In this document: positions 37,871 through 48,582 of the stretch, piece by piece
How positions within the stretch are numbered: the first letter of the stretch is position 1
Layout of the letters: every line of letters starts with the position of its first letter
Assembly: GCA_947179485.1 (NCBI GenBank)
Contig: OX359246.1
Location: forward strand, 72,381,508 to 72,445,507
From: Allacma fusca
Lineage: Eukaryota; Arthropoda; Collembola; Symphypleona; Sminthuridae
Length of the DNA stretch: 64,000 nucleotides
Direction: 5' to 3'
The notes under the pieces: generated by a model
What the model was told of the DNA's origin: nothing
Database searches by the model: none
What the model saw: only the letters and a program-made list of their open reading frames with translations
Program-made: the position numbers and the translations under genes

Positions 37871-38605
37871 ATGTCTCAGTCGCAAGTGCTAGTGTGTACA
37901 ATTTGTGCACAAGACCTATTTCAAGACGTCAAACCTGACTTTGTGCTAGAAAAAGAGTTGCTATTGGCACAATCCGCGACTCGGTTTTCAACAGCGACAT
38001 TTTTGGAACAGTATGAGTCCCGGGATTTGCATAGATTTGCAATTGGTTACCTCGTGTCGATTTTGGAAGACCCGGCAATGCCAACAAACTGTTTTCATAT
38101 GTTCCACCTAAATTGTCTGTCAACTTATGCACAGACAATGTGGTCGCCAAAATTCAAAGGTAGTGTACCGGAAGATGAAGAAATCAATTTGTACTGTCCA
38201 GGGTTCAGCCAAGGGGCATACTGCAAGAGGCAATTCAGAAGCGTCCAAGACTTACGTTTTTCAAAATTCGAAGAGTTTGATACAAAGTCACACTGGTGTC
38301 ATTATAGAGGCCCGGTGGAGTCTCCGGCTGAAAAATGTAGCATAAACATGGAAATCTACCTTGACCAAAAGACCCGAATGGCAGCATATCGTCGTCGATG
38401 GGAAAATTCAGAAATTGATCAACAACCCACTAGCAAGTGGCCAAGATTCCACCCAGTCGATTATTCCAAGACTACGAATGAACACAGAAAGCCCACGACA
38501 ACTTTATGCACCCCAGGGGAACTAAATCCGGGCCGACTAACTCAGCAGGCAAGAAGCCAGAAAAATTTCGGGATGTTTACCAGATGCTTAAAAAATGGCA
38601 GATGA
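37871..38605 (+). CDS. Polinton cargo: RING-H2-like protein
   Basis: A 244-residue single-exon ORF. CTIC (C9/C12) is the first zinc pair, NCFHMFHLNC the central C-x-H-x2-H-x2-C, and LYCPGF...YCKRQF the last pair, with a wider spacing (C-x8-C) than a canonical RING. The loop between the first and second pairs is unusually long (about 70 residues). The C-terminal third is polar and probably disordered. RING proteins usually act as ubiquitin ligases, so this could modify host or element proteins. It lies downstream of the membrane-protein gene on the same strand, separated by about 380 bp. Confidence 0.6.
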   Translation: MSQSQVLVCTICAQDLFQDVKPDFVLEKELLLAQSATRFSTATFLEQYESRDLHRFAIGYLVSILEDPAMPTNCFHMFHLNCLSTYAQTMWSPKFKGSVPEDEEINLYCPGFSQGAYCKRQFRSVQDLRFSKFEEFDTKSHWCHYRGPVESPAEKCSINMEIYLDQKTRMAAYRRRWENSEIDQQPTSKWPRFHPVDYSKTTNEHRKPTTTLCTPGELNPGRLTQQARSQKNFGMFTRCLKNGR

Positions 38606-38725
38606 CCACAAGAAAAGCAAGGTAATGACATAGAATGTTATATTGTGAATAAAAATGGTGATGGGGAATTATACTAAAATTGGTTTTGTTCTTGACAATT
38701 TATATTTGCCATTATTAAATTCCAG

Positions 38726-39174
38726 AAAAGTCCAGTTTCTGTTTCCCATTGACTGGCCACGAGCTTGATTTATCTCAGAAGCGAATGCACGAAGTCGCTG
38801 ATATTCTGGATGAGCTAAAGGAACGAGACAGTAAAGCAATTCCAATTGTGGACCTTGTGGACGAGACCAGGAGCTGTGACGTTCCACTGGAACCGCAAGC
38901 AAAACAGCAAACTTTTCCATCAATGTGCATGCCGTCAACGTCAAGACTGTCTCAAAATTACTCGGACATTTCTGGTGGCGACAATATTGAAAATGATAGT
39001 GATGACTGTGTCAGTTTGGAGACCAAAGCTATAGTTGATGAAAACATTGGTTCTTCAACTGATGACAATGATGATGACGACAGAAACATGATTGGTGAAC
39101 TGGAGATCCGAGAATCACCAGAATCTCCAGATAATAATGAGGCTGATATTTCCAAATTCTATGATGAATTGTAA
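38726..39174 (+). CDS. Acidic Asp/Ser-rich ORF, possible 3' exon
   Basis: An open frame after a good acceptor (TTCCAG at 38720-38725), rich in Asp, Glu and Ser (STDDNDDDDR) and ending ISKFYDEL. It has no start codon of its own near the acceptor, and the GTAATG donor after the RING ORF does not join it in phase. It may therefore belong to the RING gene through a mutated junction or be a separate gene. No family recognised. Confidence 0.4.
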
Positions 39175-39687
39175 ATCTTATTTCTATTGACAAAAAATTA
39201 ATATTAATTATGGTGGTGGCGGGGGCAATCAATATAATGTGGTGGTGTTTGCATTGATGTCAATAACATTTTATTTGTTCTTCTTTGGTGAAATAAAATA
39301 ATGTGGTGGGCTAAAATCTAAATCATTGCATGTATTTACTTTTTTATCATAAATTCATATGGTAAAAATAAATTATCGATAAGCAAATTTGCATGATATG
39401 AACCCTTGATTTATTAATAAATGAAATCCAACACCCAATCAAAATCTTATATAGTATGTATCAAACGTTATGAGTCATTTGATTAAGTAAAAATCATATT
39501 TTATAATAGAAAATAAAAATAGTATTCCACAACCAAATAAAATCATTTCATTGGTGTATTAAACTCAAGGAAGTACTGCATGTCCAAAGTTTAGACGGGA
39601 ACAGGCTCGTCAATGAAAGTCAGCAGGGCTGTCATCAGTGGTGCGGAGAAAAACAAACACGGCCCCTAAAATAAAATGTGCAAAGCA

Positions 39688-40271
39688 TTATCCAACAGGT
39701 CTAGATAGAAAACCATTTAATTGATTAGCACCTACAGCCCAATTATCAAATCGCTCGGCAGCTTCCTCCGACACGGGATTCAATAATCCAAACTCAAAAA
39801 TTCCAGAACGCTGATTGAAATGAATGCGGATCTTTAAGTTGCATGTTTCCAAGTCAGCCTCTTCCTTCCAAAACTCTTTGACTTTCTTGAGGTTAAACGA
39901 GAAGGCCCGGTCGGGATTCTCTTTAAAGAAGTCCAATGGGTCACTCTCAGATTTTTCAGCCCTCTCGTGGCGATCAATTTGCTCCAACACTTTTTCGACC
40001 CACGGACGAAGTTTTTGACCTTCGTACTGAGTAAAACGGATCCGCTGAATTGATTTCGGATTTTGTTTTCCAACGTGAAGAAAGACACACCGACTTGCTT
40101 CATTGTAGACCTTCTTTGCAAAGTACTGTTGCTCGTCGTCCAGCTATTCACAAAATCTTAAATAACCCCAAACATTGACATCAACTGGTAAGTTTATGTT
40201 ACAGAAAAACTAACAATGTAAACATCAGGGGTAGCCCAGAAGTTAGGGTCAAACGGTGAGAACTTCGACAT
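39688..40271 (-). CDS. Unassigned Polinton protein, two exons, about 170 residues
   Basis: Exon 1 is 40215-40271 (MSKFSPFDPNFW...) with donor GTTAGT; exon 2 is 40143-39688 with acceptor TGAATAG, in phase 0. The protein is charged, with FAKKVYNEASRCVFLHVG, then a Glu/Lys-rich helical part, and a FELGLLNPVSEEA-like end. There is no transmembrane segment and no catalytic motif. It lies at the 3' end of the minus-strand gene block. It is not recognisable to me. Confidence 0.6.
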
Positions 40272-40474
40272 GGCCCCAGCAAGCTTTAGGATTATTTGGG
40301 TCAAACCGTGCAAGTTTGACCTTGCGAATATGCTTTGGCTGTGACCCATGATCCCGTTTTAAACTTCCCCATGCTGCAATTAAATTGCAATTGCAATTTA
40401 AAATGCAATTGTTAGGTCGTCCATTATTTATATAACATAGAAATATTTTTCCCCAGAGGTTCAACAAGGGAAAC

Positions 40475-41346
40475 CTACACTAGTTCGCTTATTGCTTGCA
40501 ACTTTTTTCTCCTTTTGCGCAGTCGGACTTGAATGTACTTGAAAGCATTGAGAACAACTTGAGTCGACATCAGCCCACACAAAATATATAAAACTGAAAT
40601 ATTAAAAAGCATTTCACTTAAGTTGGGGTGCACTTTTACAATACAGTATTTATTGGGAAAATAAAATTTGTAAATATTAAAGTCATTACGTTTATTAGTA
40701 AACTTGATACATTCATCAAAGCCTCCAAAAAAATCCTCTTGTGAAGTTTCCCCGTTATCAAATAAAGATGTATTGTTGTCACGAGTAATTCCCCCAACGT
40801 TGTCGTGTGCCACGTCGTGTAGAAGAGTATGAAAACTTTCACTATAGATTCTTCACTGTCCAAGGTTTCAAACATTACTTGATTGGCAGCACGTGAAACG
40901 AGTTTGTTTAAAAAGCTTTGTATGTGTCTTTATATGTCTTTTGTACGTTTGACTCAATAGGCCTCCAATCTACACCAGCAATGTTATGCTGTCGATCATT
41001 TGAGTACCTCTCTTTATTACCAGCATGCACAACCCCTTTACTGACGGCTACAACCGGCGCTTGCGCGGCTTGGGCATGACCACCTTCCTGTATTGGTTGA
41101 CTTGTATCTGAGACGGCTGTCAAATATTCTGAATCTAGCTTTTTATTTGAGACTAGACTCCGAGGCAACTCCAGATTCTGGCTCTATGCGGTCCTCTTGT
41201 TTTTGTTCTGGGATGTCTTCATTTTTTATTACCCTTTCCTGTAGTTTTTTTGCGTTTTCCGAATTAAACATTTGCATAAGTTTGAAATAAAGTTCAGGTG
41301 GCATCACCTTATATACGTTTAAAGCTGAAGACCTATTCACTTCCAT
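40475..41346 (-). pseudogene. Broken Polinton gene with a C-terminal membrane segment
   Basis: Four minus-strand frames follow one another with short offsets. The first starts MEVNRSSALNVYKVMPPELY at 41346. The others are 41168-40908, a piece around 40920-40850 containing ANQVMFETLDSEES, and 40813-40475. The last has a hydrophobic stretch (FNISVLYILCGLMSTQVVL) and a basic tail (RLRKRRKKL). Small indels near 41150, 40915 and 40840 are the simplest way to connect them into one gene of about 280 codons. No family assignment. Confidence 0.45.
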
Positions 41347-41432
41347 CGCGTAAACAATGAACGGCAATCAGTGACTCAGCGTTTATAATATTGTGAAATA
41401 CTGTTGCAAGTATATACTTGACTAACCTCCCC

Positions 41433-41705
41433 TCATTTACAAGAATGTTTCAGCAATCTCAATTGTCTTTTGTTCAGCTCACTCACACTCTTACAAATCC
41501 TTTTCAACAATAAACCTATACGCAGACGTAATTTGCGTGTGCACGTTTTATTTGAAAAAATTTCAAAGTTGCAAAAAATATCGCACAATGCCAGCAATGT
41601 CTCACGAGGAGACCGCTTAATCACGTTTCTATGATGCTTCCCCGGACTTGCAAACAGTATTTTATATAGGTTTTCAGACTGCGACTTTAATCTTGTCGCT
41701 GACAT
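41433..41705 (-). CDS. Small helical Polinton protein, 90 residues
   Basis: A compact basic, all-helical-looking protein (SPRETLLALCDIFCNFEIFSN...LRLRIGLLLKRICKSVSELNKRQLRLLKH). A small ORF of this kind, next to the ATPase, occurs in other arthropod Polintons as far as I recall; no function is known to me. It sits just downstream of the ATPase gene (about 30 bp). Confidence 0.55.
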   Translation of the reverse strand: MSATRLKSQSENLYKILFASPGKHHRNVIKRSPRETLLALCDIFCNFEIFSNKTCTRKLRLRIGLLLKRICKSVSELNKRQLRLLKHSCK

Positions 41706-41733
41706 TGCATACCGTAAAACATTGCATTAGCAT

Positions 41734-42387
41734 TTATTTTGGTCCATACACCTCTGTTTTGTCAGACGGAAATAATTCGTTCCGCGCAAAAAGTCTGTAG
41801 CGACGGTGAAATGGATGAAAATTTAGTACCAGATAGCCAAAATCCCTGGAATTCAGTGCCCGAGTGTAGGCAGCTTTAATAAATTCACTGTTATCTGGAC
41901 AAACCTGGCTGGCAATGTATCGGATAATTCTTTTATCTCTGTTGAAAGGGAAGAGTAGTAGTATTTGTGTATTCACTATAGCTTCTCGTATGGATGGAAC
42001 AAAGGGCTGTTGGAGAATTAATGCTACGCACACCTTTAAATGATGGCTTATTTTGGTATATAGATTATTAATGAGATCGGCCAGATCACAACGTTTCTTC
42101 AAAACTCCCAACTGATCGTCAATTACGATGAATGATTTGGGTACTATTTGAGACTCTGTGAGGGACGTGACAAATGACACGTCAGAATCGTTCAACTGAA
42201 AATCCGTAAAATCTTCTTGTATGTAATCACACAAATATATTACTTTTTCGATGCGCTCCGAAAAGATTTCACCCCGCCTTTTTATAAGTTCTAAAACACA
42301 ATGGGTCTTCCCGGTGAAACTTTGACCAAGTATTTGTATTGTACTGGGAACGGGTATGCACATGGGGATAAGATTTTCAAAATCCAT
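41734..42387 (-). CDS. Polinton packaging ATPase (FtsK/HerA, A32-like)
   Basis: 217 residues, the usual size. Walker A GQSFTGKT at residues 21-28, Walker B FIVIDDQ (86-92), and an arginine/Gln-rich sensor region later (ILQQPFVPSIREAIVNTQ). These ATPases are thought to pump DNA into the capsid. The gene is intact, unlike its capsid and protease neighbours. It follows the protease gene on the same strand with an 88-bp gap. Confidence 0.92.
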   Translation of the reverse strand: MDFENLIPMCIPVPSTIQILGQSFTGKTHCVLELIKRRGEIFSERIEKVIYLCDYIQEDFTDFQLNDSDVSFVTSLTESQIVPKSFIVIDDQLGVLKKRCDLADLINNLYTKISHHLKVCVALILQQPFVPSIREAIVNTQILLLFPFNRDKRIIRYIASQVCPDNSEFIKAAYTRALNSRDFGYLVLNFHPFHRRYRLFARNELFPSDKTEVYGPK

Positions 42388-42475
42388 TGGGGTAAATCAT
42401 GAGTGTGGTGACGCAAGCAAGCACAAATAAAGACTGGTTTCCCATCACCAATTCCAATGAGTTTTTATTAAGTAA

Positions 42476-43145
42476 TTATAACATTCCCAAATAATATTTA
42501 TTTCTTTTGCTACAGAAACACTTTGCCTTATTCCCTTGACATGTTTTAGCTTTATTGTATAAGCCTAAAGGGTTAAACCCCTTGATTTTATTAACAAATG
42601 TAGTAACCAATAAATCATTGTGCATCCTATTTCTACTAAATTTGCCAATAAACTGTTTATACGAATGTCCAATTCCCATAAAATAAAGAAAGGCAACACA
42701 GTAGTAACCACAGGAATTACTGGAACTACTTTGCAGTATTTTACAATTTTCTTTGATAATTTTAATCTGCCTCGGAAGTTTGACGTGCTGATAAGTTTGA
42801 ATAGGTTGCCCAAAGGAGTCAAAGTAGTAGCCGCTTTCCACAGTTTAAAAAAAAACCAGCTATCCAGTGTTCACCTGCATATCATATACGAAACAAAACA
42901 TACCGTCAACCATCAATAGTTTTGACCGCGGGGTAGTTTTATAAAAGTAGGCATAAATTGTAGCATAAGCGTTAAACTATACCTGATTCAAAGCCTCTGG
43001 ACGTATTAATTACCAAGGCCATAGGGAAACTTTCAGACGATAAAATGGGATTTACATTATCAGCAGAGCTGACCACCACGGGAATATCAACAACTTTGGA
43101 ACCATAAAGAATGTTGAGAGCACGTTCAATGCTCGACGTGTTCAT
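42476..43145 (-). pseudogene. Adenovirus-like maturation cysteine protease, frameshifted
   Basis: Two exons: 42983-43145 and 42476-42874; the GTATAG donor and GCAG acceptor join in phase 1. The junction yields the catalytic GEHW block. Downstream come YYFDSFG (Asp) and the Q...NSCGYYC block (oxyanion Gln, nucleophile Cys), so the complete triad can be recognised. The frame of GEHW and the frame of YYFDSFG are offset by one base; the likely slip site is the nine-A run at 42847-42855. The enzyme normally cleaves capsid and core precursors in virus-like particles. Confidence 0.85.
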
Positions 43146-43162
43146 TTGTGATACAGTAGAAA

Positions 43163-44636
43163 TCAGTCAACTGTGACAAGCCTGTTTTTGTCAATCTCCA
43201 CGCACTGCTGACCCAGATTGTACATAAGTACTGAGGTGTTCTGCTTGAGGGCTTCAGAAAATCTCAGAGATATTTTCATTTGTCCACTCTTATTGAGAGA
43301 GAGATTGTTTGACGACAACGGAAGTAACTCAATGCAAGTAAGCGCATAACCTGTGGAGAAATAAAGGGATAACATATTATTTCCAGCAATAATAATTATA
43401 TATTTTGATAGCAATACTTGCATGTGTTAATTTCTATATGTACATATTAAATCATTATTTGTAAGCGGTTTACCCTTTCTCCAATTTTCAATGTTTATGC
43501 CGTTGCCAACAATCTGTGATGCAGCTAGTCTCCTCAAGGACCTTAATGCAAGTGTGACGTCAAACACCCCTGCTTCCCCGTTTTGAAAGTCAATTATACG
43601 TAAATTATCTTGATTCTTGTGTGTCGTTGCTCCACTGGAAGGTCACGCTAGAAATACCATGTGGTTCAAAATTAAAAGGGCTAGATGACAGCTTTCCAAG
43701 GTATGCTGAAGTCGGAACGAATCCCAGGACAATGCACTTTGGTAATCTGGGCAGTATAATGGCGTCAGAGTGATATGCCGAAAGTCCCGCTGCAATATTA
43801 ATGCATTTGAGCTCGGCAGCTGGGCATGGCAATTTAAAGGTCTTTCCCTCATTCAAAAGTCTTCGGTGCAATTGGAGAACACCATTTGAAGCCACTTTGC
43901 GACTCATAAACAAGGTAGCCTCGTTTAGAACTACACTGTATGGGCAGCCGGAAATAGATGCTTTAACATCGGTTTTGCAATCGAGGCAAAATTCTGGATT
44001 TGACCTCCGAAGAACTATTTTCAGTTCTGTCATTGAGGGAATGTAGCGCTGCTGCATAAACAAATTTGCAGTTATATTGCCACTGCAAACAAATTGCTGG
44101 GAATTTTTGGTAATTTCGTATCGCTTCGTAAACCCAGCATCACTACTTGAGTAGTCATTAAACGTTTCGTCGGGGTAATAAAAACAATCTTTAAGTCTAC
44201 CATTTTTTTCCTCTGGGCTAGTGGACAACACTTCGTGGACGTACGCTAAAAAGGGGTAGTTGTTATAGCTGTCAAAAACCTGAACGTTATTCAGAAATAC
44301 TTGCACGTTACTGAAAAACGCGTCAAAAAACAAATTTGTAGGACAGACCAAGTCTGTAGAGTCACAAACGTTTCCATCACTCCTCACTATTTTTGCTTTA
44401 ATCTTAAGAAAACTGTCAGCCAGGTCAAAGTAGCTGCTAGAGTCCCCACTGACTACAAATTGAATTGGTTGGTAATTATCTGTAAATGATTCAACATGGT
44501 AGTATGGAACATAGTCAACACTATTTAAAGTACTGACGTCTGTAGGAAAATTTTGAAACGGCAACAGTTCACTTCTAATGGATTCTTGCGAACCGGAAAA
44601 TACCGTTGGGTCTTCTTGAAACACGGAAGTCTCCAT
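43163..44636 (-). pseudogene. Major capsid protein (double jelly roll, hexon-like), frameshifted
   Basis: Exon 1 is 43474-44636 and exon 2 is 43163-43350 (donor GTAAAC, acceptor CACAG, phase 1). The N-terminal part has the Polinton MCP pattern: PIQFVVSGDSSSYFDL, then FFSNVQVFLNNVQV and NNYPFLAYVHEVL. The C-terminal exon ends with the family's IDKNRLV-type signature. A one-base shift in the TGTGTGTC repeat at 43619-43626 ends the main frame at 43605, while the continuation is open in another frame. It should form the trimeric capsomers of a particle. Confidence 0.88.
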
Positions 44637-44651
44637 ATTAACGGGCGTTAC

Positions 44652-45011
44652 TTAACGTTTTGCGCAGTTTCTTTTAATTGCTAATTTTCTTCTGCGTCTT
44701 GCCCCACCGCTTTGCACTGGCTTTGGAATTTTCCTCTTTCTCCGCGGGACTTTGGGTTTACGCTTATGCACACGACCGCCTACTTGTTTCCGTCTACGTC
44801 GGTGTCCAAAAGCGGATTGCCTACGCGACTGAGTCAAGGGCACAAGATAAGAAGATGAATCTGTAGACAGTCCAGTGCCCCCGCCCAGGCCCGTAATATG
44901 GGTGTCAATTCGACCACCCACTTGGTAATTAATTGTACTGTCATCGTCGACGACGTGAGGAGGCTCCAAAGTGCAGGCTTCGCTGCTATCGTTGCACAAA
45001 ATATCTCTCAT
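44652..45011 (-). CDS. Basic virion-core-like protein with Gly-Gly sites
   Basis: Read from the Met at 45011 (an upstream Met in the same frame overlaps the penton end). The C-terminal half is dense in Arg/Lys (RRRRKQVGGRVHKRK, PRRKRKIPK, GARRRRKLA). Repeated VGGR, GLGGG and SGGA stretches resemble adenoviral protease cleavage contexts. It lies between the two capsid genes, where adenovirus and adintovirus-type genomes keep core or pVI/pX-like proteins. The core or membrane-lytic role is inferred. Confidence 0.6.
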   Translation of the reverse strand: MRDILCNDSSEACTLEPPHVVDDDSTINYQVGGRIDTHITGLGGGTGLSTDSSSYLVPLTQSRRQSAFGHRRRRKQVGGRVHKRKPKVPRRKRKIPKPVQSGGARRRRKLAIKRNCAKR

Positions 45012-45012
45012 T

Positions 45013-46574
45013 TTAATATTTTGGTCGCAAGTGTAGACTAACGATTGTTTCAGAATCCGATGAAAATTCACTGTCTCTTAAGAATTCGTCTAAGAATCTC
45101 ACGCGAAGTTTCTGCACTGCATCGCTTGTCAATCCCAAGTAAACAACTGGTTCAAAATTGATAGTGATTGGCGTATTATAGTTCCCACTTGATAAATCCA
45201 AATCTCTGAGAAGGGGGAGAGTGAAATTGCCATAGTATTGATTTTGAACACAATCAGCTATAACTAAAAGCCTTTTGGCGTCCCCCGCATCTTCAGGTGG
45301 AAATTAAATGCCATGATTGTCGTCAGTAAAATTTTCTTGGCTTTCCTCCGCTATAATATCTTGAGAAACGGTGAACCGTGCTCCTTTCCTAAATACAGCA
45401 TTTTCAGCGATTCCAAAAAAATTATTCAACGTCGACGAAAGCAAAATTGTTGCATACGGTGGTAACTCACGCACAAATATTTCACCATTTTTTATTTGAA
45501 AGGTGATATCATATTCCTTAAACTTTTGGGCGCTGAATGTCTTATTAATTTCTGAAATAACATCGTCCGCGTCCCTGCTCTTGGGCTCTTTCATATAATA
45601 CAACTGTCTGCTATATAGACCAAACGTAAAGTATAATCTCTCGTACTTTGCAATTTTTTGCAGAAGAACGTCACTTGCCTCATTTTCACTCAAGTGTATT
45701 CCTATATCAAATTTAACAGTCGAAAAGCCCAACGCATCAGCAACTTTTGGGGGAATGTAAACAAACTGGCCTGATTTTTTGGTAAAGCTTTTAAACTCCA
45801 ACTGGGTTTTTCCATTAGCTAACAGTGTAAATTCCAAGTCATATCCGTTTTTATTCAAACTCGCATTGGCCGCACTAACGAACGAGTGTAGGTTCATATG
45901 AATTTCAAATTTGTGTGCATACAGCGATTCAAATATGTTGTCCACATATATTATATTTTCTGAAGCGGTTTTATCACTCGAAAATTTGACCAATTCAAGT
46001 TCAACATTCTCTCCCTTTGAAAATGACCTGCTGAAGGTACTTTGCTTGCAGGTTTCCTTGGCATTACTCGAACCCAAATAAAAATGCAGTCTTTCAAATC
46101 CCAGGACCTGGGCTAGTTTATTTGGAATTCTTAGGTGTTCATCTTGCCCTAGTTCCCCAACTGTTATATCGAACAACAATTCCGTTTCAGATAGACTTGC
46201 TATTATAGTTGCTTTAAACCAAACCGGAATTTTGTTATCCTTAAATGTGTCATTAAGATTTCCGACGAATGACATGAGGTCATCACCCAAAACTTCTTGA
46301 GTGAATTTTCTTATTACCGGTGACTGAATATTTGGAAAGAGAGGCAGTTCTAGAAGATCATTTGGTGGTACTGCTGGACTTGGGTTAGGTTGAACTTGGC
46401 TTGGGTCTCTCAATGTAAATCTTAGGCTGACTAGACCAGTTTCATATGTGTTTTGCGGGCACAGCAGTGGCGTTTTAAAAGTCGCAACTAAATTATTAGG
46501 AGTCGAACTTTCGTTCATTTTGCTGCTCAGGGTCATCCATATTGGCTTGTGGTCGGGAAGTATGTATGTCGACA
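45013..46574 (-). pseudogene. Penton-type minor capsid protein with premature stop
   Basis: Start Met at 46574 (MSTYILPDHKPIW); the frame is open upstream to 46641 but overlaps the integrase 3' end. About 520 codons, the normal size for the Polinton minor capsid (PW) protein. The N-terminal block with SSTPNN and the C-terminal block from KRLLVIADC to SLHLRP match the usual ends of the family. A TAA at 45304-45306 interrupts the frame; coding continues in the same frame to 45013. It would occupy the capsid vertices. Confidence 0.85.
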
Positions 46575-47726
46575 TTCTTGTTTTCCAAAACGTCCTGGTT
46601 TGTCCTTGGCGCCTGTTTTTCCACCAATGACAACTCTTCAAAATAAAATTTTCCTTGGAGTGGTTCCGCGGTCCTCAAAGTTACTAAGCTATATGTATAC
46701 GGATGGGTATTATGTACAGACCCCACTTCAAATATCTCTCGGGAAAAATTCTCGCTGTATCCTGTATTCAAAATATATAATTTAATCTTAAAATACGCGT
46801 GCATAGCTGTATTTAAATGTAAATAACGGCTAATATACATGTAAATAATAGCTAATTAAAACATTATAGATTACCTTTTTCAAAAATGATCTTATGTCTT
46901 CCAATGCGGACCTTATCACCAACTTGGAGCCGAGAAGGCTTTCTGGGTAAAGACTGTTCCTGTATATACTTTTTATACAATTCCCACCACACATCAAAGT
47001 TATCTTCAACCTTAACCGAGGCAGGAGTCCTTTTGATTGAACTTTGTACCGTGTGATTGTAACTCGTGACAAATTCTTGGAGTTTGTCGTCAAATTTAAA
47101 TGTATTATTGTGTGTCAAGTAGCGCTGAATTCTTGTAAATAGGGTTCTAATAAGTCACTCAGCCGGACTACTCTTAATTGGAGAGGAAGTAGAATATGCC
47201 ACAATTTTATTGTCGTCCAGAAAGTTTAGAAACGCACGTGACCGGAACTCGGTTCCTACAATTTAACAACATTTCAACACTATGTACATTATAGTTATAA
47301 GCTTTACTACAAAATATTTGCCGACAAATGGCTGACCTTCGTCTGTCCACAAATAGTCTGGTTTAGCAGGGCTCGCTTCTTTTAGGATTGATTTAAATGC
47401 TTTGATGACATGCTCCGAGCTTTTTGATTTTAGCATTCTACAGTACGCATACTTACTTAAAAAATCCATGCATATAAATACACATTTATTACAGTTGTTA
47501 TATGGAACCCACTTGTCCGATAATATTTTTAAATCAGCGCACCAAGTGGAATTTATGAGTCCTACTTGAACGTTTCGCCGCCTAAATTTTCTTTTAATTG
47601 GTTTATGAAGACTGTAGCTTTGAATTGTTTGGAGTTCCGCTTCAACTGCTTTCTTATCATTCCATTTTCTTCGCTGGCGTAAAAACCCGTCAAGGCCCGA
47701 AAATGAACCCGAGACGCTGGTTTAAG
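46496..47726 (-). pseudogene. Polinton RVE-type integrase, interrupted by a stop next to the catalytic Glu
   Basis: Three exons: about 47726-47337, 47255-46875 and 46761-46496. The N-terminal SGSFSGLDGFLR block is typical of Polinton integrases. The DDE core has Asp in STWCADL, Asp in WTDEGTEF (made by splicing) and Glu in SPAE. The residue after that Glu is a TGA (47155-47157), most simply a CGA-to-TGA change. The C-terminal exon carries the chromo-like end (YSENFSREIF...GKFYFEEL). It catalyses strand transfer of the element ends. Confidence 0.9.
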
Positions 47727-47751
47727 TAACTTCTCCTTATTTCTCCAGAAT

Positions 47752-48249
47752 TCATTTAATAGTTTTAAGCACCTTTGTAAAACTGTTCTTTACTTCTTGA
47801 GGGCAATTTGTATTGAGAACAAATGTTGCAAAACAAGTTTCACACAGCCTAATAGAGTCTTGTAGAGCAAATTCGTACACAATAATGCCTTTACACAGTT
47901 GCTTGTAATCCGAATAGGTCTCTAAATGGAACTGACGCTCTGTAATATCCTCTTCTAACGAGTCACTTTTACAAAACTGGCATTTAGAGTTCCAAAAGGA
48001 CTTGAACGTTTTGACCCAATAGGCGGGAACAAAAGCCTTATCTAGTTTTGAACTGCCACTAGAAGACACTGCGAGTTCCCTAGATGTATTGTAAATCTCA
48101 GAAATAAATTTTTTAATTAAAAGTATTGTTGAACACCGATTACAATACTGTTTGGTGTCATGTACTTTCAACCTAATCATATGCCTTGCTTTTAAATTAT
48201 ACAAGTAACTAAAACGGCAAGAGTGGCATTTCAACTGATTTACTTTCAT
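47752..48249 (-). CDS. Cys-rich zinc-binding-like Polinton protein, 165 residues
   Basis: Four CxxC-type pairs are spread along the protein (KCHSC, YCNRC, KCQFCK, LCETC) with His residues between, suggesting two zinc ribbons. It lies just upstream of the integrase on the same strand with its own Met and stop. It could be a separate DNA-binding or regulatory protein; it does not look like the HHCC integrase N-terminus. Not recognised. Confidence 0.55.
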   Translation of the reverse strand: MKVNQLKCHSCRFSYLYNLKARHMIRLKVHDTKQYCNRCSTILLIKKFISEIYNTSRELAVSSSGSSKLDKAFVPAYWVKTFKSFWNSKCQFCKSDSLEEDITERQFHLETYSDYKQLCKGIIVYEFALQDSIRLCETCFATFVLNTNCPQEVKNSFTKVLKTIK

Positions 48250-48582
48250 GATTACGTCCGAGAATATAGCAAGCTAACTGGGCAGATGAAAAGACCTGAC
48301 TGATGTGGTTGATGGTCATGTACACTCGTATATACGCTTCCATACAAAATGTGTGTTAACAACGTTTATTACAACGGTTATAAAAAATACAAATATATCA
48401 AATAAACGAAATACATGGCTATAATGACTACGCTGTTACCACATGGCAATCGAAAAAAGGCAACGAAGCCTTGGAAAGTCATATAAAATTCATTACGTCA
48501 AGCGCAATAGATTCACAAAGAGCTCCAAGACATTTGATAATTCATTACTCTTTTAAACAACTATACAAAAAGAAAAAAGGTA

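Noticed and set aside
43801-44489. Plus-strand ORFs opposite the capsid gene
   Set aside because: Shadows of the well-supported minus-strand capsid frame.
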